From: Scedosporium boydii
Lineage: Eukaryota > Ascomycota > Sordariomycetes > Microascales > Microascaceae
Direction of reading: 5' to 3'
Length of the DNA stretch: 49,515 nucleotides
Assembly: GCA_002221725.1 (NCBI GenBank)
Contig: NJFT01000273.1
Span: 1 to 49,515 of the forward strand
Shown here: positions 20,440 to 31,820 of the stretch, piece by piece
Layout: every line of letters starts with the position of its first letter
How positions within the stretch are numbered: position 1 is the first letter of the stretch
Position numbers and translations under genes: made by a program
Notes under the pieces: model-generated
Told to the model about the DNA's origin: nothing
Databases searched by the model: none
Seen by the model: only the letters and a program-made list of their open reading frames with translations

Positions 20440-21095
20440 TCTAAATATGTTCCTAGAAATCAGATAGTAATAAAAACAAGTTAAACCGGGTTGGTAATGT
20501 TTATTTGATTTTTATTCTATAAGATTAATTTTTGGGCACCGACAACCGGTTCCCGTTTGGTAGATGAAGGCAATCTCCGAACCGCTAAGACTTCACTTGA
20601 GCACCGCTACAAAATCGGATCAGACTGCTCTCTGGCGCAAAGGCTCGACCAGATAGTAGTCGTGCTCGAAGACATTCGAAATGACACAGCATTCGATTTG
20701 GGCGGTGACTCGCGGTTACAAGAAGCAAGTTACGTCGATCCTCCTGGTTCGAAACGTTGACTTAAGTCCGTATCCGAGTGGACAGTCAAAGACAAATCAC
20801 TTGCACTTACAATTGTACCAGACCCCCAAGTACGCCCCGGAGCTTTGATAGGACTTACTTACCCTGTGGCATCTGGTGGCAATGCTTACCCCTCCCATGT
20901 TACGGGAAAGATCCGTATCCCAAGAAATTTTGGAACGTCGTGTGTGGACAACATTTGTCCCGAAGTCACTACTTGAAACTATGAGAGAGTAAACACAGAA
21001 TAGGCTGTTGGTTACCTGCTTGCCTTCAGGTCTTTATCTGCCCGTGAGAAAGAATCTGCGCCCAAATTCGGCAGCAGTTACGTTGTACAATCTAA
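20440..21095. other. convergent intergenic region
   Basis: These 656 bp lie between two convergent hydrolase genes. I see no domain-bearing frame; 3' flanks only. Confidence 0.5.
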
Positions 21096-21902
21096 TCAAG
21101 TCGCTGGAACAACAAGCTCCCGCCACTCGTCCAAGAGCAGGGTCGTAGGGTAGCTCGGATCGCCCAACCGGAGGAGGATTTGTATATGGCCTTCAAAACC
21201 TTGACCCTCAAACACGTGCAACGCGCAGTTCGTATTTGCAGCGTGAAGTGCTGCGTCTAGCTTGACGGCTTGCCGGATGTCACCTCTTCTCTGGGTGTGA
21301 CGCAGTAGAAAAGAGAGTGCGTTTGGAGCGCGGGCGTGGTATGTTGGCGACATGGCGCGCAGTCGCTTTGGATCTTTCCCTAGTGCATTTACCAAATTGT
21401 TTGCCACAGGACCCGGGCTATCGGAAATCTCTGCCAAGGCGTTATAATTTGAGCCGTCCAAGGCGATGACGCCCTTGATGTTTAGAATGGCAACACCCGC
21501 TCGCTCTAAGTGGCTGGTGTCGGTGCCCAGCAAGGTGACCACATGAGCACCTGAACTGTGACCCATGAGAACTATCCGTCGATGATCGAATTGTAGGTCC
21601 GGGGCGTTCCTGGAAAGAAAGCCAACCGCATTGGCCACCTCCTGCACCTGCTGCTCCACCGTCACCGAGGGGATGAGCGAGTAGTTGACGGTAGCGAATG
21701 TGTAACCTTTGCGGGTAAGGTGATCCACTTTGGCTGAGCCGATGGAGCCCATATATGTCCCTGACTGCCAACTGCCGCCGTGGACGAAGATGATGGGACT
21801 TTGTGGGGCTTTGCCTTTCCAAAGGCGAAGATGCTGAGGCGAACCCTCTCCATAAGCCATGTCTATACCCCCGATAGGTTGGTCCGCGTTCATCAGCGAC
21901 AT
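21096..21902 (-). CDS. kynurenine formamidase-like alpha/beta hydrolase
   Basis: Single exon of 268 aa from the ATG at 21902; the frame stays open a few codons further up with no earlier ATG. HGGSWQ at residues 41-46 is the oxyanion motif of the Bna7/kynurenine formamidase group, GHSSGAH at 114-120 holds the nucleophile Ser116, and GHIQIL near the end supplies the histidine. Family length is about 260-300 aa, so it is full length. Kynurenine formamidase hydrolyses N-formylkynurenine in tryptophan breakdown, but many fungal paralogues act on other esters or amides. A coding-like segment in another frame abuts it, its TGA overlapping this ATG by one base. No tryptophan-pathway neighbours are present, so the substrate is open. 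Confidence 0.75.
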   Translation of the reverse strand: MSLMNADQPIGGIDMAYGEGSPQHLRLWKGKAPQSPIIFVHGGSWQSGTYMGSIGSAKVDHLTRKGYTFATVNYSLIPSVTVEQQVQEVANAVGFLSRNAPDLQFDHRRIVLMGHSSGAHVVTLLGTDTSHLERAGVAILNIKGVIALDGSNYNALAEISDSPGPVANNLVNALGKDPKRLRAMSPTYHARAPNALSFLLRHTQRRGDIRQAVKLDAALHAANTNCALHVFEGQGFEGHIQILLRLGDPSYPTTLLLDEWRELVVPAT

Positions 21903-22110
21903 CAGTTCTTCCACCTAGCTGCCGTAATGTCGTCCGTGGTGTTTTCGAAGATGTCTAGCCCCTTAATCTCCCGGCCTCTTGCGGCAATCTCGATGGGATC
22001 TAGATCGACGCCTGGCGGGTTGGCGATTGCCTCAAGTACATCGCCATCGGCGCCTTCGTGAATTTGGCGGATGAGGTCATCTCGATGTCGGTTGCGCTTC
22101 GTATGAGATT
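21902..22110 (-). other. coding-like segment upstream of the formamidase-like gene
   Basis: On the minus strand an open frame from about 22110 down to a TGA at 21904-21902 translates to a plausible protein segment (including DLIRQIHEGADGDVLEAIA and IEIAARGREIKGLDIFE). It has no ATG and a stop just upstream. The RQIHEGADGDVLEAI part recalls the C-terminal helix seen in some fungal regulators, but I cannot assign it. It may be the last exon of a gene whose other exons I do not see, or a relic. The rest of 22111-22684 shows nothing firm. Confidence 0.35.
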
Positions 22111-22684
22111 AATGGTGAAGCCTGTGAGGCGTACCGGTTTGAGGGAAGCTTTCGAACAACATTTTCCTAGGTAAGGAGAACTGTGCGTCCAGGCAGCAGC
22201 TGCATGTCGTTGTAAATATCTCCCGTTGTTCCTAAGCGTGTTTCTCGTCATTAAACTGCAATCAAATGTGTAGCGAGTTATCGCCGAGGAATTGAACGAG
22301 GTGCATTGGAGATTGGGAGTTGGTGGGTACATCAAGGACACTTTCCCACTATCTCCGCCAGCACTCGATGCTGTCGGTATCGTGCTCGTCCCTTCTGGCA
22401 GAGTCTTCCCATCAATTGGCGGCTATTGCCACAGTTTCAGCGCCATTCCAGTCCCAAATCCTCTCTTAGTGCTTCTATTTTGGGATTTCTGGGTCAACTT
22501 GGTTATTAGCTGGTGTTGTCGCACTGGCTTCTGATTCGCCTGGAAGCCAGGTGCAGAGATGCGGGTAGCGGAAAAATCAATGACTACATAGCTCGGGCGG
22601 ATTGGGGAGGCCAATACCATCTCTACACGGGCTCTCTCAGTTTCTAGGATCGCGTGCCGAGTTGCCAACACCCCTTGATAACTT

Positions 22685-25081
22685 ATGACAATGGCGGCCG
22701 CTTCCCTCTGCTCATTATGTCGAACCATTCCTTTTGATTCACTCTTTGTCAACCCCCATGACGATTTACGTCTCTTGACGCTGAGGGACTTGTGGTCCCG
22801 AGACCAAGAGCCCTGCACGTTCTGCCGTCTTCTCAAGCACACTCTAAGCACGCACTATGGCGCCCAATACATGGAATCGCAAGTGGTTAGCAATCCAGGG
22901 ATACTGCTACATGCGAGTCAGTCACCCGTAGACCCCCGATGCGACTGGATGGCGGCCAAGAAAGGGAAGACGACCTCCACATTCCACCTAGAGCTGTACG
23001 GGAGAGGCGGATACCTGGAGCGAGTTGAGAAGAGGACGGGGGATGAATTTAGCGAGTCAGACTTTTTACCAAGGATCCAGGTCCTCCGTCTCGGCGTTGA
23101 CGGCGATGGGCATAGCGGCAGTGCCCAGGTCGCATCCGGCAAGGTGACGCTCGCCGAGGAAATCGACTGGGATTACGTGCGTGGCTGGCTCGAGGATTGC
23201 GACGGCAAGCACGGCATGGTAACATTCGACAAACTCGCACCCCATCCAAATGTATTAGCCATCGATGTGGAGGAGTTGCGCGTTGTGCCCATGCCCCCGG
23301 CTCCGGTTCGATACATCGCACTCAGCTACATGTGGGGAAAGGACCAGCGCGTGAAGCTGCTTAAGGCGAACTACGATGTTCTCACGACAAAAGGCGCCCT
23401 TGGAAAAGATGGCCTTGAATTGTCAAGAACTGTCAGTGACAGCATCAAGGTCGCGCAGCTCCTTGGTTGTCGGTACCTATGGGTCGACGCACTTTGCATT
23501 ATCCAAGACGACTCCCAGAGCATCCAGGCGAATTTAGGTGCTATGAATAAAATTTATGCTGAAGCATGGCTAACGATCGTAGCTGCGGCTGGCAATGATG
23601 CCGACGGTGGTTTGCCAGGCTTGCATCCCGATTTGCCACGCGCGGACCGCCAGTTGAGGGTTTTTATTCCTCAGGAACACGGCAAGCAAGCAATTGCTCT
23701 GGCCAACGTGCTCGACACTGCGAAGGCAGCCCTTAACTTTTCAACTTGGAATACCCGTGGCTGGACCTACCAGGAACGTGTGTTGTCTAGACGACTGCTC
23801 TCGTTCACACACTCCCAGCTCTACTTTCACTGTGATCGTGGCTGCGACTGTCGCGAGGACATGTATCCCCTTGGCAACATCGCCGCTGATGGCCCTTCTA
23901 ACCATACTGAAGGAGAGGAAGACGAGGAGTCGGCTGATTCATTCAAGTCCGGATATGAACTGAGCTTCAAGTACGATGACCTCTTTACTATCTACGCCTT
24001 GGCCGTAGCAAGGTATTCCGTGCGGCTCCTTACTAACCCTTCAGACAAAATAAACGCGTTCGCTGGGCTTCTAACCCGGTTGTCGGACCCTTTCAAAGGT
24101 CCATTTGTGTATGGACTGCCTGCTACCGTGTTTGACGTCGGACTACTATGGGAACCCGTTGGCCTGTGTTCGAGGAGTGCGCGGGAGTTTCCAAGCTGGT
24201 CATGGTCCGGATGGGATGGTGCTGTTCGCTATGGCTTCAAAGATAGCTTGGCCAATCTATGCGAATGCACTTCGAGCTTTTCTACCATCGAATCGTTAAA
24301 CGGCGTGCGTCTCTGTGCTCCGACTGATACTCGCCCCGATACACGCTTGGGAGGCACAGGAAATCCGCAGACCGAGTGGGCACGTATTTTCGATGAAGAT
24401 ACGCTTGAGGTCTCCTACGCGACCGATGACCCCCGAAGCGCTGCATATAAATACCCGCGTCCGCTCACACCGCTCATGGACGAAACCGGGAATTCGCTCT
24501 CGGTGCTACACAATTTTCCCAGCCACATCCTGCGCGTTAGAGGGTTCGTTGCCACGCTTCGAATCTCCGACCAGCACAGTTCCGCTCCCCCAGCTCTCTC
24601 GACTTGCCGGCGCGGGAAACACATCCAGTGCCACATGGCCCTGCTTGACGCAAAAGATCGGATCGCCGGGCACGTCCTCCTCGAAAACAGAATAGTTGCT
24701 AGTCTCGTGAAGAAGGAACACCGTTTCCTGGCGATCTCGCGCTCCACTCTCTTTCGAATCGACGAAGATCCGTCCTGGGATCCGGAGACGAAGTCGTTCC
24801 GGTCATGGAGGCATCCCGAGAGTGGATGCCCTGCTCTGAGTGAGGAGGAGGGCAGTAGCAGCGAGGACGAGGAGGATGGTACCGGCCCGAGGATCTCTTT
24901 TATACATCGTGAATGCTTCGATCAGAGCGAGTTTAACTCGAGGGTGTTCTGGCCCATTTTGAACGTCTTGCTGCTCTCGGAACCGCGGGAGGGAGGGGTT
25001 GTGGAGAGGATTGGGATTGGGAAGGTTCATGTGGATGGGTTTTTGCCCATCGCTAGAGAGGAGGAAGTTTTTCTAGGATAG
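22685..25081 (+). CDS. HET-domain (heterokaryon incompatibility) protein
   Basis: Single exon, 798 aa, no frame breaks. N-terminal cysteine pairs (CSLC at 9-12, CTFC at 44-47) are often seen before fungal HET domains. The HET domain begins with RYIALSYMWG (209-218), continues with CRYLWVDALCIIQDD (262-276), then IYAEAWLTIVAAAG, and closes with WNTRGWTYQERVLSRRLLSF, the conserved aromatic block. A long C-terminal region follows with an acidic serine stretch (EEEGSSSEDEEDG). HET proteins trigger cell death when incompatible strains fuse; partner specificity cannot be read from sequence. It is the only undamaged HET gene of the three in this window. Confidence 0.9.
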   Translation: MTMAAASLCSLCRTIPFDSLFVNPHDDLRLLTLRDLWSRDQEPCTFCRLLKHTLSTHYGAQYMESQVVSNPGILLHASQSPVDPRCDWMAAKKGKTTSTFHLELYGRGGYLERVEKRTGDEFSESDFLPRIQVLRLGVDGDGHSGSAQVASGKVTLAEEIDWDYVRGWLEDCDGKHGMVTFDKLAPHPNVLAIDVEELRVVPMPPAPVRYIALSYMWGKDQRVKLLKANYDVLTTKGALGKDGLELSRTVSDSIKVAQLLGCRYLWVDALCIIQDDSQSIQANLGAMNKIYAEAWLTIVAAAGNDADGGLPGLHPDLPRADRQLRVFIPQEHGKQAIALANVLDTAKAALNFSTWNTRGWTYQERVLSRRLLSFTHSQLYFHCDRGCDCREDMYPLGNIAADGPSNHTEGEEDEESADSFKSGYELSFKYDDLFTIYALAVARYSVRLLTNPSDKINAFAGLLTRLSDPFKGPFVYGLPATVFDVGLLWEPVGLCSRSAREFPSWSWSGWDGAVRYGFKDSLANLCECTSSFSTIESLNGVRLCAPTDTRPDTRLGGTGNPQTEWARIFDEDTLEVSYATDDPRSAAYKYPRPLTPLMDETGNSLSVLHNFPSHILRVRGFVATLRISDQHSSAPPALSTCRRGKHIQCHMALLDAKDRIAGHVLLENRIVASLVKKEHRFLAISRSTLFRIDEDPSWDPETKSFRSWRHPESGCPALSEEEGSSSEDEEDGTGPRISFIHRECFDQSEFNSRVFWPILNVLLLSEPREGGVVERIGIGKVHVDGFLPIAREEEVFLG

Positions 25082-25876
25082 CCAAACGGGGTTCTTAGTT
25101 CCTCAATGCCATTGCCTGACCTGCCTCCCGTTCGAGTCGCATTCGAGAGAGTTTTTCCCTCAGTAAACCTGCCCCGAGATCATCGTCTACGTTTAGAGCA
25201 CTGGGCAGTCTCAGAGAGCACTGGCACGTTTACAAACTCGGGACAATGTTACCAACTCAGCCGGATGTCCATGAAGCTGGGTGGAGAACTGACTGCAGAA
25301 ATTGAGGAAGTTCCTCTAGTCATGCAATGTCTGCGCCCTTGTAACTTTCATCCCAACCTCCAGCTGATCGGCAACCCCAATCTGGGTGTGGGAAACATCA
25401 GACTGGTCGCCTGCTTAAGCCTTTCCCTTAAAGGTTAATCTGGCATCCAGTTCAGGCACATACGGCCATAGCTCGCAGAATATTGAGGGTCCCGTCCGCT
25501 CCCCTGTGCACAAGCTGCGAAGCGCCGGACTAGTAGTTGGGTCGGTGACGACCAGCGAATCCCCGGTGCTGTATGTTTTATTTTTGGCGGTCATGACTTT
25601 CTTTCTTTTTTCTTCTTTTTCTTCTAAGTTGTGTTAGTAAGATTTCGGCTCGGAGAAGGAGATCCCTCATGACCGCTAAGATTCGTTGTGCGTTGACCAC
25701 GAATGTTATACAAATACACGCTATAGCTCCGCCCTGGAACGGGCCCATCACCATGCTCCCGACATTTCTTGACGTTTAGTCGTCTCCCTGGATGCTCGAT
25801 GCCAGCCTCTAAAACTAAACCGCGCCGGGCAAAACGCACGCATGAGTGTCTCATTTCCTCCAACACATTTGTATTA
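25082..25876. other. convergent intergenic region
   Basis: These 795 bp lie between the HET gene and the minus-strand acyltransferase-like gene. There is a T-rich stretch near 25590-25625 and a 110-codon plus-strand frame at 25106-25438 without recognisable features. Confidence 0.5.
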
Positions 25877-27333
25877 CTATAGCCTCGCAAGTTGGGCCAG
25901 CCACCTTTCCAGATCAGCCATGATGTTCTCGCCGAACCTCTCATCGACAGCGCAGTCTGCCCAGTTAGCGCTAACACACATCCCCTTGCCAGCGACGCTG
26001 ACCGGGGCAAACTTGATGGCGGCAGCGGGGATCTCGGCGCTCAGGCCAAACTGCGCTCGGTCGATCGACCACCTCTGGCCATTGTCGTCGGACTTGCCGT
26101 CGCCGCCGGTCGGGGACCGTGACGTGTTGCCTTCCAGAACACCGATGTTGGTGACCAGCCACGTGAATTGACGCGTCTTTTTCGCCATGTTGCTCATCGT
26201 CTGCTGCCAGTCCGTGACGTACTTGAACAACCCGACGAGGTCGTTTCGCAGCCCGGCTTCCAGCTTGTCCACTATCTCCTGCCGATTCTGTGCCGATACG
26301 GCCCAGAGCTCGCGCTGGAGGTCGGCGGACAGATCTCTTCCCTCGCTAGCGTCAGCCGGTAGCCTGGAACGGATTTTCGCCACTAGCTCGGTCTCGTATC
26401 TGTGGAGATACTGAGTTACGTAGTTTCCTACCACCCTATCGGACTGAACCCACGGAGCGTCTGGTGGAGCTGGAGGCAGATTGCGGCGGTGGTCCATGAT
26501 GGTGGAACTTTGAAAGGCAGGGGCGACGGTGCTGTCGAGGCGCGACGAAAAGGCAATGAGCGCCAATCCGTTTAGCAGGCTGGTAGTCTTGTTCTGTCGG
26601 CAGAGGGCTAGGATGGCGACGAGAGATGCGTTATCTACGAAAAAGGCCCGGTACTGAGTTTTATACGGAGAGGTACGAATCGGGCACCAGGTTGCCCAGG
26701 ATACGTCCCGGTTAAAAAACTGCGGTCGAGTTTCCTCCCAAACTTGGCGAGGACCTTGAGATCTACCGGAAGACGCTTTAAGCTCTCGAGGGGGGTGGGA
26801 AGCAAGGGTGGGGCTTCAGGCAATGTAAGGATATTGCCGTCCAAGCCGGGCCGCTCGTATGCTCCGTTTTCGGCGTTGAGCATCTCCAGAAAGTCTTCAT
26901 GGAACACCTTGGCACCTGCACCGTCGAATTGGGGGTGATTCCAAGTGAGCAGGACCTCCATGATGGGAGCATTCCCTTGCCAAAATATGGTAATCTTCCA
27001 GCCCGGTTGCTTGATGGAAACGTCTTGGAAACGGTCATCGAGTTGAGCGCGAAAAGTTTCCTGCACCGTTTGTTCAAAGTCGTCATGCTTCCCGAGATCC
27101 AACCATTTTATGTGATCTGTCAAGTCGAGGCTCTGTAGCTGGATCCACGAGGGTGTCTTGGAAGTGGCATCGATCAAGCCGACCTGTAGCATCGGATGTC
27201 TCATAATGGTGTCTACGACAGCGACCCTAACCGCCCCCTCCAGTTGGGCCCGCGACTCTGCCGGTGCAAAACGTGGCGGGATTGTATAGCGCCAAGAGAG
27301 ACAGGTGCCGCGGTACTGGTCTATTAGATACAT
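25877..27333 (-). pseudogene. acyltransferase-like gene (condensation/AATase type) with one frameshift
   Basis: Two frames join to one protein of about 485 aa. The first (27333 to about 26714) carries MYLIDQYRGTCLSWRYTIPP, the RHPMLQVGLID block and the catalytic HxxxD motif as NHPQFDG (His133, Asp137). The second (about 26713 to 25877) starts inside WATWCPIRTSPYK and continues to a normal end (NWADCAVDERFG). The break falls at a run of six T on the coding strand (plus 26714-26719); one base is missing there and no intron fits. Upstream of the ATG a further 17 family-like codons are open but have no start. Members acylate alcohols or secondary metabolites. It lies divergent from a Zn2Cys6 regulator. 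Real loss of function or a homopolymer error are both possible. Confidence 0.65.
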
Positions 27334-28377
27334 GGCTAGTTGGTACGTTTCGCTAGACGCGTGGTCGTTGGTTAGATGCCCCGAAATGCGACGATAGTAT
27401 GTGACAATATATCAAGGGTTTACTTGATTCCGAATTTGCGTAGCACCGTCGTGCCTGTTGCCTCCGCGCCATGGTTCAATTTCTGTGCCGTGGTTTGTTG
27501 CTCACGTGGAGAATCAAGAAGAGATGGAGCTGGTAAATACTTGATTGCTGCGAGAACACTGCGTGTAATAGATACCGTCGAGTCGTGACAGACTCGATTG
27601 GAACTTGGTGACTGTCGGCGGTTTTGATTGACTCCGTAATTGTGGAAAGGATATATTCGCGTGTCAGAAGGACGGAGGAGCGGAGAAACCAGTGGGCGGT
27701 TTTATATATTATGCTGGAATGGTGGTTCTCTACTTCGTACTTCATTTCCTCATTGGCACGCTGACTACAGGGCTGACTGCGACACGAGCCAGAAAGGGTC
27801 CGCGTACATGTATGTACTAAAGCGGTGGCAGGCGACAACACTAACGTCCGACGTCTTGAAACTTGAAAACTATCTCAGTTTTGACGTTTAACTCCATCAA
27901 GTCATAATTGAAACGAACTAAGGATAAAGAGAGAAGAAGAGAAGAAGAGAACAGAAAACAGGATCACGATGGAGGGAAGGGGATCCCTTATTAGAGATCA
28001 GGTACAGGGGATAGAACCTAGGACATCTCGGATCTAGAGTACAGTAACAAAGATGCTAGACCTAGCATATTTCCAAGGCTTCTCAAAACCAAGGATGCCA
28101 GATGGGTTTAGAGCGGAAAATCCGGCCGGGATATCATACCCTGGCGCATCTTTTCCGATTCCGATGTCGACACTTCGGCTTGATCGGGGATGTCCCACAA
28201 CATGGGCCACTTCCTGCTCCGGCGCCGGAACGCTGGAAGCCGAAAATAACAACTTCTCCGATTACTAAGCGGAAACATCTCTAAAATTCAAAAATGTATC
28301 ATCAAGAGAAGAGCCAAGTCAAACTTGGATTCGATGAGCGATGTCTGTTTTGCATCACACTTCTCTGCACACACACA
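27334..28377. promoter_or_regulatory. divergent promoter region between acyltransferase-like gene and Zn2Cys6 regulator
   Basis: This 1.04-kb gap lies between two divergent starts. It contains a purine-only AGAAG-rich tract (about 27926-27954). I see no gene; short open frames near 27476-27841 lack features. Confidence 0.5.
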
Positions 28378-30729
28378 ATGCCACGGGAAACTCTACACCG
28401 GAGGCGCCCCGGAGCCTCCCAAGCACGTAGACACAGAGCGTGTGATTCATGCTTTAAGAAAAAGGTGAGGTTTTTGGTATTTTTCGACAGCTCCGGCCCG
28501 GTTAACCAAATATCCCTGTATCCAAATACAAATGCCAATGCCCCCCGCCCCAAGCCGCTTCTCTTGCTTTCGTAACTGTCTAAGATCCTTATTGGATTCC
28601 CGTTCCATTTCCGCCAACCTCTTCGATCATCCGCTGAGAGCTCATCTCCTTTGATAGATACGATGTGACGCCGAGTTTCCTCAGTGCAATTGGTGTAAAT
28701 ATCACAGTCTTGCCTGCACATACAATAGACTTGCCAAAGACAAGAGTGGGTATGTGGATAGCCTTAGCAGGTCCGATGATTCCGATGGACTCGACCTACT
28801 AATTTGCATATCGTCCCGGCCCGACTCTCCGCCGAGAGCAAGCAAGCTTTCGGTGATTTGACCTGTTTACTGACCCTTCGCTAATTCTCTTTGCTTCTCA
28901 AGAGGCCATGATGGTGCTCTCCCTTCTGCTCAGCCCTCAAGTATTAGGTCGACATCTACTGAGACTGAGCCGGATAGAATTGCTCAAAGTTGGACTATGC
29001 TGCCTCAATCGTGCGGCCGAGTCCCACTTTCCGAAGCAAGTTGCAAGTTAGACAACCTCGCCTGCTTCAACGGGACCCACCTATTCTCCTCTCGGAGCCT
29101 CGAGTGGATTGAATCTCGCACAGGGGAAGAGGGTGTTTCCGAAAAGCTCCGTCAGTTGGAACTCTCCTGGAAAAGTATTCCCCGACAATCTCTCGACCAC
29201 CTCTCTCCGTCGAATCGTATCCCCACGCTCCCTAGCCGAGCAGTTGTCGCCAAATATGTCGCACGTTATTGTTCCTCGTTCCAGAGCCTCGTGTTCCCCT
29301 TGGTCAGCCGCCCGCTGTTCGAGGAGACGATTGACCTGGCATATGGACCGCCTGACGCTTTTGGGTCGGCGAGCGCCAAAGCGTGCATTTACTCCTTTCT
29401 ATCCGTCGTGGCTCTTTTCGGATTTGATGAGTCGACGAATGAGGCATCTACTGATGGCGCATTCTATACCCTTGTCACTCAAGAGATGATTCCCAAAATC
29501 ATCCAGGAGATGACCATTGATGGACTTCAATCACTCACAATGCTTGTATGTAAAATGTCAGATTCCTCCATGTATTATATGCCTTCAACGCGCAATTCTC
29601 TTCTCTGTTCTGGTATTAATCAGACAATACCAGCTTCATTGCCAATACTTCACGGGCAACCTACAGTCCGCTTCAATATCTTTGTCCATTGCCATCCGTC
29701 TGCTGTACGCATTTGGGGCACATACGGGGCCGAACGGAGCAGACACATTGGGTGATCAAAGCAGCTACGACAAGCATAATCTGAAATTCCACCTACGGGA
29801 TCTCTTCTGGTATCTTTATTCGATCGACAAGGACATATCGTTAAGAACGGGACAGCCACCAACCATCAACGACGACGATTGTGACCTGACTCTCCCGGAG
29901 AATTTCGCGAGGGAGCAGGACGTTAATCTACAGCGCAGGTCTATTTCGATCGACAAGCGAACAGTTCCCCTCTTCCCGTGGGACCCTCGACTCTCCAAGA
30001 TAAAATCCGAAGCTTACTCTATGTTGTACTCTTCTAAGGCCCTCCGAAAAACTGACTCCGACATCTTGTCAAGCATTCGAAGCCTCGACGATGCCATAGA
30101 GCAGTGGAGGATGTCCTTGCACCCCGACTTTCGCCCGACGTTGTGTTTCTCCGACGACATGCATATTAACGCCCAACCGAACACCCAGTCCACGATGCTG
30201 AGGCTTGCGTACTATCATTGCATTACCGTCATCCACCAAGCAAGCGGAAGATGGACGCTATCGAGCCCTCCTCCCGAGAGCAAGCGTGATGTAATCAGCT
30301 CATGCATAGCCATTGCAGTCAATGCTAGTCTGTCAACGCTCTCCTATCTCAAGGTGGCATTACCCGTGATTGAAGGCGAGTGCTTTTGGTAGGACTACAA
30401 CCCCCTCTGTTTGCATTGTTCGGAACAAACTAACATCCTCTCCCTTCAATAGGGTCGTCCATTTCTATGCAATAACTGCCAGTGTAACGGTGTTTCACAA
30501 CCTTATCTGGGTCCCTCTCGACCCCGAAGCCGAACGGCATCTGGACATTTTACGCCAAGTGCCCCAGCTGCTGCGCCAAATCCCCGTCCGGAAACTTACG
30601 CTGGGCGAGGTTACGCACCTTAGATTTCTCGACGAGCTGATTACCGAGCTCGCTCGTCTAGCGGGATGTGCAATATCCAAGGCGCGACAGTGTGAGGGCA
30701 CAGAGGGGAATCGCACTGAGCAAATTTGA
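28378..30729 (+). CDS. Zn2Cys6 transcription factor with fungal_trans domain
   Basis: Five exons: 28378-28464, 28658-28749, 28903-29545, 29634-30388 and 30453-30729, giving 617 aa. The introns are 193, 153, 88 and 64 bp, and the total is an exact number of codons. The zinc cluster is split by intron 1; spliced cysteines are at residues 22, 25, 32, 39, 42 and 49 with canonical x2/x6/x6/x2/x6 spacing. The fungal_trans domain shows FPLVSRPLFEETIDLAYG, SLTMLLHCQYFTGNLQSA across intron 3, LRDLFWYLYSIDKDISLRTG and PPTINDDDCDLTLP. It is a complete regulator in the usual order, unlike the split pair at 5847-9332. Its divergent neighbour is an acyltransferase-like gene, which it may control (inference). 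Confidence 0.88.
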
Positions 30730-30869
30730 GTCGAGGGAGGGAATTTCGTAAACTGCTAACGCAGAGCAATGCGATCTAATAGTACAAGTATTTCTATGCG
30801 GTTTGGTTTCTATGCGCTTCCAAACCGATACCTGAATCCGCCAGACGAAAAGAAGAAACAAGACCAGGT

Positions 30870-31820
30870 CTAGGAGATGCAATGGCTCACGCCAGCCTCA
30901 ACAAGCAATTTGCAGTATTGAAAATGAAGCCAGACAACGGGGCCCGGGAACATGGGCTTCGTGGAATACTCGACGGCGTTGAAGAAGATGTTCTTCAGTC
31001 GGAACTCTGCTTGGCCGGTCTTGGCGTCGATGTCGACGGTGATTTCGGAAAGATTTTCCTTTTCCTGCGGATTTCCTGGTTCCATCGTAGGCGACGGTCC
31101 GCCGCGCATGATGATGGACCTTGGGGATTTTTCGAGGACCACGAAATGGTTGGTCACCACGGTTCCTATTGTCGATGTATTGTTAATTTAGTACTGCATT
31201 AATCTCTACTCTTAATGTGAAACAAGGGAGGAGGACTAGCAGCAGCTGCTGTCGCTATGGGTCAGAAATTTGTCTGTATCAATAAAATCACGAACCTTTT
31301 TCGTAGCTGTTGTTGAGCAGCTCTCCTTTCTCCCATAGCATGCTTGAATTTGACTCGTTCTTCCAGAGTCGGTTCAAAATTTTCCGTTGGATTGCGTACC
31401 CTAACAACAGCATCAGCTCAGTACGGATTGCAATTTGATTTCTTTCCTCGAGGGATTGCCTTCATTTCCCCAAAAGGAGAGTCCCTTCGAGAATCACGTA
31501 CCATAACCACCCCAGAGGCCACCGCAGAACTTTTCCAAAAGCTTCGAACCCCCGTTCAGCGCATCTTCCACGAGCTCGGGCTGTATCTTGGAAAGCGCCA
31601 CCTTCCTCACACACGAATCGTCCAGGGAAGGATGCTTGCCCGGGTTAAATTTCAGATAGTACTCGCTGTGAAAGAGGGCATCGGTTTCGGGCGAGAATGG
31701 CTCGAAGAAGCATTTCCGCGACCACATCTTCCAGCCGCCGAGACCGGCCAGTGATGTTGCGGCCGAGAACTGGAGAAATGTGAGGAGCCGCGATCGCTTG
31801 GCGAACCGTGAAGATGACAT
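30870..31820 (-). CDS. conserved fungal protein of unknown function
   Basis: Three exons: 31820-31502, 31400-31296 and 31165-30870 (introns of 101 and 130 bp), giving 239 aa. Residues about 15-30 are moderately hydrophobic (LTFLQFSAATSLAGLGGW), a possible anchor. Then come the segments YYLKFNPGKHPSLDDSCVRKVAL, KLLEKFCGGLWGGYGYAIQRK, WEKGELLNNSYEKGTVVTNHFVVLEKSPRSIIMRGG and AEFRLKNIFFNAVEY. This looks like a conserved single-domain family found in many ascomycetes, often near secondary-metabolism genes, but I cannot name it. The splice phases close exactly. It is convergent with the upstream Zn2Cys6 regulator (140 bp between stops). Confidence 0.68.

Noticed and set aside
28120..28140. Possible fourth TAAAATCCSSGG copy (AAAATCCGGCCGGG region)
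   Set aside because: The first base and the core after CC do not match, and it is not next to cluster genes.
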